56,744 bases of DNA from CAYRFF01 sp964423575 (lineage in GTDB: Bacteria; Bacteroidota; Bacteroidia; Chitinophagales; Saprospiraceae), in contig CAYRFF010000018.1 of assembly GCA_964423575.1 (NCBI GenBank), positions 1 to 56,744 of the forward strand. Reading direction: 5' to 3'. This document shows, piece after piece, positions 34,945-42,638 of the stretch. The notes beneath the pieces are model-generated. The model was given only the letters and a program-made list of their open reading frames with translations. It was not told the DNA's origin and ran no database searches. Each line of letters begins with the position of its first letter. The stretch's first letter is position 1. The position numbers and the translations under genes are program-made.

Positions 34945-35220
34945 GGAGTTCCATTCTGCACATATCTGCGAAATTTGCGGGAGATTGAGTGCGGTGTTAA
35001 GATAGGACATGGAATATACCGATGGGACAGATAATCACGGATATTACTCAAAGTCTTCATTGTTTAGGCCCGTAGGGCTGTTACCTCGGTAGACCTCGAT
35101 GTTATTTATATAGAGGCCTGCTAGGGCTGACATATCGAGACGCCATGCCTATCGGCACTCATACGATTCAATTATTCAATCATCTGCGTATATCAGTGAG
35201 ATTTGCGGGGAATAGAATGT
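34945..35220. repeat. REP-like repeat block 3
   Basis: Contains CATATCTGCG-AAATTTGCGGGAGATTGAG (34955-34988), AGGCCCGTAGGGCTG (35068), AGGCCTGCTAGGGCTGACATATCGAGACGCC (about 35104-35134), then TATCGGCACTCATACGAT and the CATCTGCG tail. The unit order equals that at 33330-33435. The gap 34903-35398 has no gene. Confidence 0.7.
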
Positions 35221-35385
35221 CGTAGTAAAGAATATTATAAACGCTAATTCCGTGGATAATAATAGGAAATTCATAATAAACGCCAATTAATCGCGCATTT
35301 TTAAAATAAATATTTAAAATTGCATGGTTAGCGAAAGCAGAGTTTATCAAGAGGGCACTTACTTTTTATATGACTTAGCTATCCT

Positions 35386-35399
35386 TATTTGCGTAAGCT
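35386..35399 (-). repeat. Recurrent word AGCTTACGCAAATA, minus-strand copy
   Basis: The only copy of the GCTTWCGCAAAT core on the minus strand. It overlaps the first base of the stop codon of the FkbM-family methyltransferase gene. Confidence 0.75.
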
Positions 35400-36121
35400 T
35401 AAATAGAAGCCGCGACAAAATAATAATTTATCCTCTCGTGATATTGTCTGTGAAACTCTTTAAGATCAAGCGGATTATTCTTGTGAAGAAAGGCCTTTAG
35501 GTTGAATATCTGCATCCCCTTGTCTTCAAAATATGCATAAATCATCTCCGGAGTAGTGCCGTAATAATCGGATGCTCCTAGTCCATGCTCAAAGATTACA
35601 ATAGGCTTATCGCGCTGAATGATTCTTGAAGCTCCCCGCAATACCTGCATTTCAGCGCCTTCAACATCAATTTTTATCAGATGGACAGGCAGATTTTCCG
35701 GAATCAAATTATCCAACAATTCAGTGCGTACCTGAATCGTGGTGTCCTCTTCCCCTTCATTATCGTATTCTCTTTTCTTAAGCCCGCTATAAGGTGGATT
35801 GGAAGTGACATAGTTGAAGTCGGCAAAGCCGCTTTCATCGGATGCAGCAACGTTAAGTATAGTGCAGTTCTGAGCACCTTTAAACTTGCGGACGAGGATA
35901 TCATACTGATTGGGAACAGGTTCAATACCAAAATGCTTTCCATCCGGAGCAGCCTTCAGCATGAGTTCAAGAATCTCACCGATATAGCAGCCGATATCTA
36001 TGCAATTACTATCACTCGGGAGTTGTGATATGATTTTCTTGGTGAGAATATCATATCGATGATTCCTGGTTAATGGGATAGGACTGAGTTTTAGAATTTG
36101 CTTTATGAGGTCTTTTAACAT
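35399..36121 (-). CDS. FkbM-family SAM-dependent methyltransferase
   Basis: The 240-residue protein carries a Rossmann methyltransferase core: CIDIGCYIGEILELMLKAAP (SAM-binding motif I), HFGIEPVPNQYDILVRKF, then LIKIDVEGAEMQVLRGASRIIQRDKPIVIFEHG. The last block is the FkbM signature. FkbM enzymes O-methylate sugars or other small molecules, often on surface glycans. It is alone between repeats and the divergent RCC1-like gene, and the target is unknown. Confidence 0.88.
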   Translation of the reverse strand: MLKDLIKQILKLSPIPLTRNHRYDILTKKIISQLPSDSNCIDIGCYIGEILELMLKAAPDGKHFGIEPVPNQYDILVRKFKGAQNCTILNVAASDESGFADFNYVTSNPPYSGLKKREYDNEGEEDTTIQVRTELLDNLIPENLPVHLIKIDVEGAEMQVLRGASRIIQRDKPIVIFEHGLGASDYYGTTPEMIYAYFEDKGMQIFNLKAFLHKNNPLDLKEFHRQYHERINYYFVAASI

Positions 36122-36310
36122 AAGTACTTACTCTGCTGAATTAGAAATTAAAGGTAAAGAAAAGGAATTAGTTATATAGAGGAATTAGAATTAAGATGAA
36201 AAATAAAGATAGAGTGATGAAGTTTATAAAGGCTGAAAGAGTGAGAGAAATTGAGATTTTATTTCATTACTCAAATAGCTTTTGAGCCAGACTCAATTAA
36301 GAAAAAAACT

Positions 36311-36318
36311 TATATTTG
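36311..36318 (+). promoter_or_regulatory. -7 promoter element TATATTTG
   Basis: Perfect TAnnTTTG, 43 bp before the start of the RCC1-repeat gene. A TTTG lies 26 bp upstream (36281-36284), slightly farther than the usual -33 spacing. Confidence 0.55.
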
Positions 36319-36361
36319 CACTTATTAATCTCTGAACTCTTTTGACTCAAACGGAAAAATT

Positions 36362-37801
36362 ATGAAAAGAAATATACGGTCTTTATATGTTGCATTATTA
36401 ATAATCATTATTTCCCTTATCAGTGAGGCAGTATACTCACAGACTGAATGGAAAGAAATCAATGCAGGATCTGAGTTTTCAATGGGAATTAAGTCTGACG
36501 GAACTTTGTGGGCCTGGGGATTTAATGGGAATGGATGCCTTGGAATCGAAGATGTAGGAGTCGCTTATTCTCCCTTACAGGTGGGGACAGATACTGATTG
36601 GGCAACTGTATCGGCTGGTGGTGCTTTTACTCTGGCACTCAAAGAAGATGGCAGTTTATGGGCCTGGGGATTTAATGGTGCAGGTTCTACAGGCACAGGA
36701 AGTTTAGACCAGGTTGTCTATACACCGACCCAAGTCGGAACAGATACTGACTGGACTGCAATACATGCCGGATATGCGCATTCCCTCGCAATAAAAGCTG
36801 ACAGTAGTTTATGGGGCTGGGGATTTAATATTACTGGCCAGATTGATGACAGTGGACTGGAAGTAGTAGATGAGCCGATATTGATTGATGACAGTCATAA
36901 ATGGATACAGGCTGAAGCCGGGGGTTTACATTCTTTAGCATTAACAAGTGGAGGATATTTATATTCATGGGGATTCAATGAAGACGGAGCACTCGGGAAT
37001 GGTACGACAATTGACTCATCCGTTCCGGGACGTATTGATTCTGCACATACATATATGATGATTGCTGCGGGAATACAAGCAAATTATGCAATACGCTCAG
37101 ATTCAACATTATGGTCCTGGGGCTTTAATGGGAATAATGAATTAGGAGTAGATCCGACAATTGCACAGTCTGAAATCCCATTACAAGTGGGAGAAGAAAA
37201 TGACTGGATTCTAGTAAAATCCGGATCTGTTTACGGTGTGGCATTTAAAGAAGATATGAGTCTGTATGGCTGGGGGTCCAATTTGTTTGGACAACTCGGT
37301 GTAGGAGAAATATCAACACTTATAAAACCTACTAGAATCGGAGACGATTACTGGACACAGATATCTCCGGCTTCTGGTGTTATAACTGCTCAGGGAATAT
37401 TTGGAGGTCATACACTGGGACTTAAAGACGATAAATCGGTTATCTGTGCAGTAGGAGCTAATTATATCGGTCAGCTTGGAGATAGTACGGAGATTGCAAG
37501 AACGACATTTGCCTGTGATATAGGTGAGATTATTTCTTCTGTTTTCACAAATAACTACCAACTAGAGATAAAGCTATTTCCCAATCCTGCTTCCGATGAG
37601 ATAAATATTGAAATCCCTGAATTAAATAGTTCAAATGCAATATTGTCTATTCTTAATAATACAGGACAGACAGTCTTTTATAAGGAAGATGTAGAGAGTC
37701 GAATGCAGCTGCAATTGTCGGATTTGCCATCGGGTTTATATTTCCTTATAATCAGGGATAGAGCAGAAATTCATAGCCGTAAATTTTTAATTTCACGGTA
37801 A
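36362..37801 (+). CDS. T9SS-secreted RCC1-repeat beta-propeller protein
   Basis: This 479-residue protein has a signal peptide and about seven RCC1-type repeats. The repeated core is S-L-WAWGFNGNGxLG...; examples are TLWAWGFNGNGCLG, SLWAWGFNGAGSTG, SLWGWGFNITGQ, YLYSWGFNEDGALG, TLWSWGFNGNNELG and SLYGWGSNLFGQLG. A C-terminal type A sorting domain (KLFPNPASDEINIEI to SRKFLISR) follows. The propeller is probably a binding module at the cell surface. It is followed immediately by the urea transporter gene. Confidence 0.88.
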   Translation: MKRNIRSLYVALLIIIISLISEAVYSQTEWKEINAGSEFSMGIKSDGTLWAWGFNGNGCLGIEDVGVAYSPLQVGTDTDWATVSAGGAFTLALKEDGSLWAWGFNGAGSTGTGSLDQVVYTPTQVGTDTDWTAIHAGYAHSLAIKADSSLWGWGFNITGQIDDSGLEVVDEPILIDDSHKWIQAEAGGLHSLALTSGGYLYSWGFNEDGALGNGTTIDSSVPGRIDSAHTYMMIAAGIQANYAIRSDSTLWSWGFNGNNELGVDPTIAQSEIPLQVGEENDWILVKSGSVYGVAFKEDMSLYGWGSNLFGQLGVGEISTLIKPTRIGDDYWTQISPASGVITAQGIFGGHTLGLKDDKSVICAVGANYIGQLGDSTEIARTTFACDIGEIISSVFTNNYQLEIKLFPNPASDEINIEIPELNSSNAILSILNNTGQTVFYKEDVESRMQLQLSDLPSGLYFLIIRDRAEIHSRKFLISR

Positions 37802-38668
37802 TTGGATAGCCTCCGAGAATCAACTTTCCTTTCTCGTATTTTGAGAGGAATGGGGCAGATATTCCTCATGGAAAATGCTGCAACCGGTATTTTCTTTTTG
37901 GCAGGTATCTTTTATGGCTCTTATCTGATGGGCATTGCTGCTCTACTTGCTGTGAGTATAGGAACTCTTACGGCAATAATTCTCAGATACGATGAAAAGA
38001 ATATTAACAGTGGACTTTATGGTTTTAGTGCTGCATTGGTGGGAGTGGCAATGATACTATTTTGTAAACCTGCTGTGCTTGCCTGGATATTAATCGTTGT
38101 CGGTTCTGCCTTTGCAGCAATGATTCAGCACTTCTTCATACAAAGGAATATTCCTGTTTTTACATTGCCTTTTATTCTGGTGACATGGCTTATTTTGCTG
38201 GGATATTTTTATCTGCAACCGGATGGATTAAATGTGTTTCCTGAACTGAGCAGTATGGGGAAACTCGATTTTAACTACATCCTCAAAGGGTATGGCCAGG
38301 TGATATTTCAGGGAGGAATTGTATCGGGTATATTGTTTTTGGCAGGAGTGCTTGTGCATTCCCCGGTTGCTGCTTTATACGGAGTATTAGCTTCATTAAT
38401 CGGTGGCCTTGTTGCGTACTATGCGGGAATGCCAGCGGAAATAGTGTCAGAAGGATTATTGAGCTTCAATGCGGTGCTATGTGCGATGGTCTTTGCAGGA
38501 AGGAAGATGCAGAATGGCCTTGATGTGCTAATCTCTGTTTTGCTGGCGACTTTTATCAGTATATTTATGTTGAATATTGGGTTAATTCAGATCACATTTC
38601 CCTTTGTTGCAGCTTCCTGCACCTTGATATTTTTTCGCTATCTTGCAAGTCGTAAACCCATAAAATAA
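37802..38668 (+). CDS. Urea transporter family protein
   Basis: This 288-residue polytopic protein of the UT/SLC14 family has two internally similar halves: FLMENAATGIFFLAGIFYGSYLMGIAALLAV and VIFQGGIVSGILFLAGVLVHSPVAALYGVLAS. Each half is followed by a family-typical LYGFSAALVGVA or LLSFNAVLCAMVF segment. Start is TTG 37802, directly after the preceding TAA; ATG 37850 would lose the conserved LRGMGQ stretch. It would pass urea through the inner membrane. No urease genes are in view. Confidence 0.85.
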   Translation: MDSLRESTFLSRILRGMGQIFLMENAATGIFFLAGIFYGSYLMGIAALLAVSIGTLTAIILRYDEKNINSGLYGFSAALVGVAMILFCKPAVLAWILIVVGSAFAAMIQHFFIQRNIPVFTLPFILVTWLILLGYFYLQPDGLNVFPELSSMGKLDFNYILKGYGQVIFQGGIVSGILFLAGVLVHSPVAALYGVLASLIGGLVAYYAGMPAEIVSEGLLSFNAVLCAMVFAGRKMQNGLDVLISVLLATFISIFMLNIGLIQITFPFVAASCTLIFFRYLASRKPIK

Positions 38669-38675
38669 ATTACTG

Positions 38676-39278
38676 ATGAAGATATTTTGCATAGGACGGA
38701 ATTATGTAGAACACGCACGGGAAATGAATTCGGAAGTGCCGACAGAACCGATGATATTTATGAAGCCACCGACTGCTCTGAATAGAGAGAAATTCATGTT
38801 CTATCCCGAATTTACCAATGAGCTGCACTATGAACTCGAACTGGTGCTAAAAGTCAATAAAAACGGAAAGAGTATTGCCGAAAAACACGCATCGCGTTAC
38901 TACGAGGAGCTAGCACTGGGAATAGATTTCTGTGCCAGAGATTTGCAATCTGAATTTAAAGCAAAAAGCTGGCCTTGGGAAGTTGCAAAGGGCTTTGATA
39001 ATGCTGCATTTATTTCGGACTTTTATCCGATACCAGAACTTGGTTCTCCGATTAAGTTTGCACTGGAGAAAAATGGAAAAATAGTGCAGGATGCAGACAG
39101 CTCGCTGATGATATTCTCTTTTGACAAAATCGTTTCCTATATCAGTAAATTCTTTACACTCAATAAAGGCGATTTGATATATACGGGAACTCCTGTAGGG
39201 GTAGGTGCTGTTGTACAAGGTGATGTGCTTAAAGGATATTTGGACGGGGAGGAGGATTTTGAGATGAGGATTAAGTAG
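38676..39278 (+). CDS. Fumarylacetoacetate hydrolase family protein
   Basis: This 200-residue FAH-fold enzyme has IGRNYVEHAREMNSEVPTEPMIFMKPPTAL at the N-terminus, the metal-binding pattern LHYELELVLKV (Glu-x-Glu), then GIDFCARDLQ and GDLIYTGTPVGVGAV. The family hydrolyses or decarboxylates beta-dicarbonyl acids (acylpyruvates, oxaloacetate, 2-oxohept-3-ene-dioates) with a divalent metal. It is 7 bp after the urea transporter and likely cotranscribed, though the link is not metabolic in an obvious way. Confidence 0.88.
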   Translation: MKIFCIGRNYVEHAREMNSEVPTEPMIFMKPPTALNREKFMFYPEFTNELHYELELVLKVNKNGKSIAEKHASRYYEELALGIDFCARDLQSEFKAKSWPWEVAKGFDNAAFISDFYPIPELGSPIKFALEKNGKIVQDADSSLMIFSFDKIVSYISKFFTLNKGDLIYTGTPVGVGAVVQGDVLKGYLDGEEDFEMRIK

Positions 39279-39307
39279 CAGGTTGTTTTTGATGAATTTG
39301 ATAAATT

Positions 39308-39469
39308 ATGGAAACGAATAAAAAGGAAAAAACTTTCGACTCTGTAAAAATGATGCGTGAAATCAGAGCAAAGATAAATGAAGAAACGAAAGATATGACT
39401 TTTGATGAACTTAAAGCATACATACAGAAAGAGCTTGCCGAAAACAAATTAAAACCAATTGGAAAATAA
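39308..39469 (+). CDS. Short antitoxin-like protein without PIN partner
   Basis: This 53-residue protein (ATG 39308, TAA 39467-39469) has the pattern FDSVKMMREIRAKINEETKDMTFDELKAYIQKEL. That pattern is typical of small VapB-like antitoxins placed before PIN-domain toxins in Bacteroidota and Cyanobacteria. Here no PIN gene follows; the next genes are a DUF2683-YoeB pair. Either the toxin has been lost or the protein acts in trans, for example on the VapC at 50932. Confidence 0.6.
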   Translation: METNKKEKTFDSVKMMREIRAKINEETKDMTFDELKAYIQKELAENKLKPIGK

Positions 39470-39602
39470 CTATTCAATTATACAAGAGGTTGTTTGAAGA
39501 CTTTGTAGTATTAGAGATAGTTTTAAAATAGTTCTGGATGTTTTGTAGCCTTGGTGTTCCTATTTATTGCAGAAGTATAGGAGAGGAGTTCAGGTTTTAT
39601 GT

Positions 39603-39633
39603 TTTGCTTACTTGCTTAATTAGCTTATTTTTG
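39603..39633 (+). promoter_or_regulatory. Promoter TTTG-N19-TATTTTTG for the YoeB module
   Basis: TTTG (39603-39606) and TATTTTTG (39626-39633) form a Bacteroidota -33/-7 pair with 19-bp spacing, 17 bp before the antitoxin ATG at 39651. This is the best complete promoter in the window. Confidence 0.65.
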
Positions 39634-39650
39634 TAATAAATAAAATTATA

Positions 39651-39869
39651 ATGGAAACCATTACAGTTAAATACAATAAGAAAAGTAAAGCCGGAAAAGC
39701 AGTTGAAGCTGTGTTAAAAGCTTTAAATGGGCTTCCAGGCGTAGAGATCATTACTAGTAATGAGAAACACTATGATCCTGAATTTGTCAAGAAAATCAGG
39801 CGCGCTGAAAAGCAAGTGGGGGTTGTAGTTAACACTTCTGATATATGGGGAAGTTTAGGATTGAAGTAA
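39651..39869 (+). CDS. DUF2683-like antitoxin of a second YoeB module
   Basis: This 72-residue protein has HYDPEFVKKIRRAEKQVG, shared with the antitoxin at 32548, and ends SDIWGSLGLK, a common tail of the family. It overlaps the toxin gene by 25 bp. The N-terminus is basic (YNKKSKAGKAVEAVLKAL), unlike the acidic copy at 32548, so the two modules may not cross-neutralise. Confidence 0.8.
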   Translation: METITVKYNKKSKAGKAVEAVLKALNGLPGVEIITSNEKHYDPEFVKKIRRAEKQVGVVVNTSDIWGSLGLK

Positions 39870-40126
39870 AACCGGAAGCTTTAAAGGATTTAGAAAAACA
39901 TTATAAATCCGGAGATAAAGCGACGATTAAAAGAATCGAAAAGATTTTTAAAGAACTTGAAGTTCATCCTAAAACTGGAATCGGTCGCCCGGAACAACTA
40001 AAGTATGAATTGGCAGGAAAGTGGTCTAGACGTCTTAATCAAAAAGACCGGATGGTATACTCTATATTTGAAGAAACGGTAACTGTAGAAGTACTATCTG
40101 CAATTGGACACTATTATGATAAATAA
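39845..40126 (+). CDS. YoeB/RelE-type mRNA interferase toxin
   Basis: This 93-residue RelE-fold protein has the YoeB-type block HPKTGIGRPEQLKYELAGKWSRRLNQKDRMVYSIF and ends AIGHYYDK. Compared with its paralogue at 32748, the HRLVY segment is DRMVY and the C-terminus has the regular HYY. It should cut ribosome-bound mRNA unless bound by the antitoxin encoded just upstream. Confidence 0.82.
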   Translation: MGKFRIEVKPEALKDLEKHYKSGDKATIKRIEKIFKELEVHPKTGIGRPEQLKYELAGKWSRRLNQKDRMVYSIFEETVTVEVLSAIGHYYDK

Positions 40127-40241
40127 TATTTTGAATGATTTCATTCTTCTCTATGAATGAGCTGGTTGCTCTAGCTAAAATATTTAATTGACTTTATTGT
40201 TAGTTTGTGACATAGGCATAAATGTTTCTGTAAATGCAAAG

Positions 40242-40265
40242 TATTTAGGGTTATAACCCTAAATA
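40242..40265. promoter_or_regulatory. 24-bp perfect palindrome (operator candidate)
   Basis: Bases 40242-40253 are the exact reverse complement of 40254-40265; the core is AGGGTTATAACCCT. The palindrome lies 16 bp before a perfect -7 element, at the place where the -33 box would be. No T-run follows, so an operator is more likely than a terminator. Confidence 0.6.
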
Positions 40266-40280
40266 AATAATTAATTGAAA

Positions 40281-40288
40281 TATATTTG
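40281..40288 (+). promoter_or_regulatory. -7 promoter element TATATTTG
   Basis: Perfect TAnnTTTG, with a leader of about 80 nt before the DUF2442 start at 40377. The preceding palindrome replaces the -33 box. Confidence 0.55.
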
Positions 40289-40376
40289 TGGTTGTAGACA
40301 CAAATACAAACTACTAAATTATATATACAAGTCACATAGAAGCTACAGCATAAAAAACTTTTTAAAGAAAAATGGA

Positions 40377-40613
40377 ATGAGTATTTCAACGATTAGTAAA
40401 TCGCGTTTGGCGAAAGATGTTAAATTCACTGAAACTATGCTAGTAGTTCAGCTGGAAGATGGTCGAGAACTATCCGTACCATTGGAGTGGTTTCCACGTC
40501 TGAGGGATGCTAAGCTCAGTGAACTAGAAAACTGGCGTTTTATCGGAAACGGTGAGGGAATTCACTGGGAAGAGCTTGATGAGGATATTTCTGTAGAGGC
40601 TTTGATAGTGTAA
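40377..40613 (+). CDS. DUF2442-like protein
   Basis: This 78-residue protein begins MSISTISKSRLAKDVKF and has LVVQLEDGRELSVPLEWFPRLRDAKLSELENWRFIGNGEGIHWEELDEDISVEALI, the DUF2442 layout. An upstream start at 40275 would add a basic 34-residue leader with no family match. DUF2442 genes are often paired with DUF4160 genes in toxin-antitoxin-like modules. No DUF4160 gene is adjacent here. Confidence 0.8.
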   Translation: MSISTISKSRLAKDVKFTETMLVVQLEDGRELSVPLEWFPRLRDAKLSELENWRFIGNGEGIHWEELDEDISVEALIV

Positions 40614-40640
40614 TCCTGTGCGAAGTTGTCGCAAATGAGT

Positions 40641-40862
40641 TTACTTTTCTTTAAGGTCTTCAACGGTATATAAATCTTCTTCTTCCTCAAGAAAAGCGAA
40701 TGAGTCGGAATCGGTAACTAGTTCCAGAATGCCTTGATGTAGTTTATATTCTTCAACCTTATGTAATAAGAACTCAATAAATTCAGCCACTTGCTCGATT
40801 TTATTATCAGGAAGTCTGTTTAATTTATCTACGGTTTCTTTTGAAATTGTTTCTCTTTTCAT
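40641..40862 (-). CDS. Antitoxin-like acidic protein
   Basis: This 73-residue protein has an N-terminal helix-loop (ETVDKLNRLPDNKIEQVAEFIEFLLHKVEEYKLHQGI) like DUF2281/VapB-type proteins and a very acidic tail (FLEEEEDLYTVEDLKEK). ATG 40862 is chosen over TTG 40868. The toxin expected downstream on the minus strand is missing; that place is taken by the convergent DUF2442 gene. Confidence 0.6.
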   Translation of the reverse strand: MKRETISKETVDKLNRLPDNKIEQVAEFIEFLLHKVEEYKLHQGILELVTDSDSFAFLEEEEDLYTVEDLKEK

Positions 40863-41054
40863 GATCAATAAGTTAAAGTGCGTTCTTGAAATATAAATGA
40901 ATATAAGGTAAATTCAGTTCCAATTACAGTTTATGAAGGTGTTTGACCTCCCATAAATCTGGTGAGGATTTGTTTTTCAATGTACATAAACCTCTACCTC
41001 CGAATTCCAAATAGAATCGCCAAGTCTCGCCGAGTGTTTCTGAATCAGCTGTAA

Positions 41055-41765
41055 TTATTCTCTCTTTGCGTAACTCTGCTTCTTTGCATGCCTTTCCGGT
41101 AGAAATACCACTGACCTTAGCCTCACCTCTTCCCTTTTCCCTTTTCCCATCTGAAACTGGTAACCTACTGTTAAACCTATGCTTTTTACTGGAACCATTT
41201 TAGGATTAACAAAATGCATAACAATACCAGGTCTAGCATTGGTTTTTCCTGATATTCCGTGAGTGTATTCCAGACTGATAAAGATGTGCTTGTTAAAATA
41301 ATAACTTAAAGATGACTTTATTCCGGTCTCAGGATGACTTCTTGGAGGAATAAAGGCAAAGAAATATCCTAGATTAATATGGAAGTTTTCAGCAAATGCA
41401 TATTCAATACCTATCGTAGTGGGAAGGTAGAAGTAATGTGAATAGGAAAGAGAGAACCACCCTGGACCTAAATTAAATTTTTTATAACTAAAAGATGCGT
41501 CTATAAATAAATATGATGATTCTGATAACCTCTGCTTTATTTCTGCGCCTATTACGGGTGAAAAGTGAGAAAAACCATCTTTCATTGTTGTATATTCAGG
41601 GTGATCGACTAGTTGTACTTTTTCATATGGATTTACTTGGATTTCTGACAGTTCGAAACCTATTTTGGGGCTGATATAGGTCTGTGCAGAAATAGATGCA
41701 GTAGCAATAAGCATAAAAACAATAATGAATCCGAATAAAGTGTTTTTACTAGTTAAAAAAACCAT
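41055..41765 (-). CDS. Outer-membrane beta-barrel protein
   Basis: This 236-residue protein starts at ATG 41765, giving a signal ending ATASISAQ, followed by TYISPKIGFELSEIQVNPYEKV and alternating short strands (HFSPVIGAEIKQRLSES, SYLFIDASFSYKKFNLG, NFHINLGYFFAF, GIVMHFVNPKMVPVKSIGLTVGYQF). This is typical of PorT/OmpW-like small barrels. It shares the opening QTYI-P-(I/V)G with the neighbouring gene, so the two are distant paralogues. Start 41792 would overlap that gene by 17 bp. Confidence 0.72.
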   Translation of the reverse strand: MVFLTSKNTLFGFIIVFMLIATASISAQTYISPKIGFELSEIQVNPYEKVQLVDHPEYTTMKDGFSHFSPVIGAEIKQRLSESSYLFIDASFSYKKFNLGPGWFSLSYSHYFYLPTTIGIEYAFAENFHINLGYFFAFIPPRSHPETGIKSSLSYYFNKHIFISLEYTHGISGKTNARPGIVMHFVNPKMVPVKSIGLTVGYQFQMGKGKREEVRLRSVVFLPERHAKKQSYAKRE

Positions 41766-41775
41766 AGCGTAACAA

Positions 41776-42375
41776 TTACTTTTTCTTGTCAAAAACTTTA
41801 AACCTATATCCCAAGCCTATATCAAAAGAATTGAAAGGTTCATAATCATAAGAATTCAATTTCTCGGAATTAAACTCGACCGAATAGCTAAGTTCAAAAT
41901 AAATTGGATGTATGGAGTAACGTATTGCAGCTTTTGCGCCATTTATTCCATAGTTATTGCTATTATAGAGATGGAAATTGTATAGATATCCAATCATAAT
42001 CGCAAAATTTCCAACCTCTTTACTTAATTCTATGGAAGTTTTAATGAAGGCCATATAGTGTAAATATTCCCAGTAATAATTTGGCTGGTTAGCCCTTAGA
42101 GTATCGAACTGCATATATCTTAAGACACTGAATTCCGTATTCAAGGCAAGTGAAAACTTATAAGGAATCGCTTGCTCAATTGCTATTCCCGCATAAGGGA
42201 ACGGTGCCGGCTTCTTCATATAGGTATGTAGTTCCACTTGTTCTTTCCTGTTTTGATTTTCTTCAATTTTAAGAATATTTACTCCGACCCGAGGGGTTAT
42301 ATATGTCTGTGCAAGCCCATATTGAAGACTTGCACAGACAAAAATTATAATTATACTGAGGCGTAAATATTTCAC
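41776..42375 (-). CDS. Outer-membrane beta-barrel protein, paralogue of 41055-41765
   Basis: This 199-residue protein has the signal KYLRLSIIIIFVCASLQYGLAQ, then TYITPRVGVNILKIEENQNRKEQV and further barrel strands, ending FDIGLGYRFKVFDKKK. The start codon is GTG 42375; no better ATG is in frame. It is 10 bp upstream of the preferred start of the second barrel gene, so the pair is an operon. Confidence 0.7.
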   Translation of the reverse strand: MKYLRLSIIIIFVCASLQYGLAQTYITPRVGVNILKIEENQNRKEQVELHTYMKKPAPFPYAGIAIEQAIPYKFSLALNTEFSVLRYMQFDTLRANQPNYYWEYLHYMAFIKTSIELSKEVGNFAIMIGYLYNFHLYNSNNYGINGAKAAIRYSIHPIYFELSYSVEFNSEKLNSYDYEPFNSFDIGLGYRFKVFDKKK

Positions 42376-42595
42376 TGGAAATGTTCTTTGCTTTTAAAGG
42401 AATATTTTCACTAATATACCGTTTTACCTGATAAAGGGAATATACGTCATCAGAAAAGTGACAAAGAACCAGCACGTGATAAATTTTTATCCATACCTAA
42501 GGTTCAGCCTAACCTTCACACTATCCCATTTGTGTAAACTTATCCCACTTATAAATCATTATCTCAGTATAAAGCCGGAAGTCCCAAGAGTTTCT

Positions 42596-42603
42596 TATTT
42601 TTG
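42596..42603 (+). promoter_or_regulatory. -7 promoter element TATTTTTG before metK
   Basis: Perfect TAnnTTTG with a leader of about 30 nt to ATG 42639. The leader is too short for a SAM riboswitch, and none is seen in 42376-42595. Confidence 0.6.
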
Positions 42604-42638
42604 CACAAATTTTTAAAAGAACGACAAGAATATATATT

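Noticed and set aside
40275..40376. N-terminal leader of the DUF2442 gene
   Set aside because: It is basic and Tyr-rich, has no family match, and lies across the promoter element; ATG 40377 fits the family length.
42376..42638. SAM riboswitch before metK
   Set aside because: The transcript leader after the -7 element is only about 30 nt, and no SAM-I or SAM-II pairing pattern is visible.
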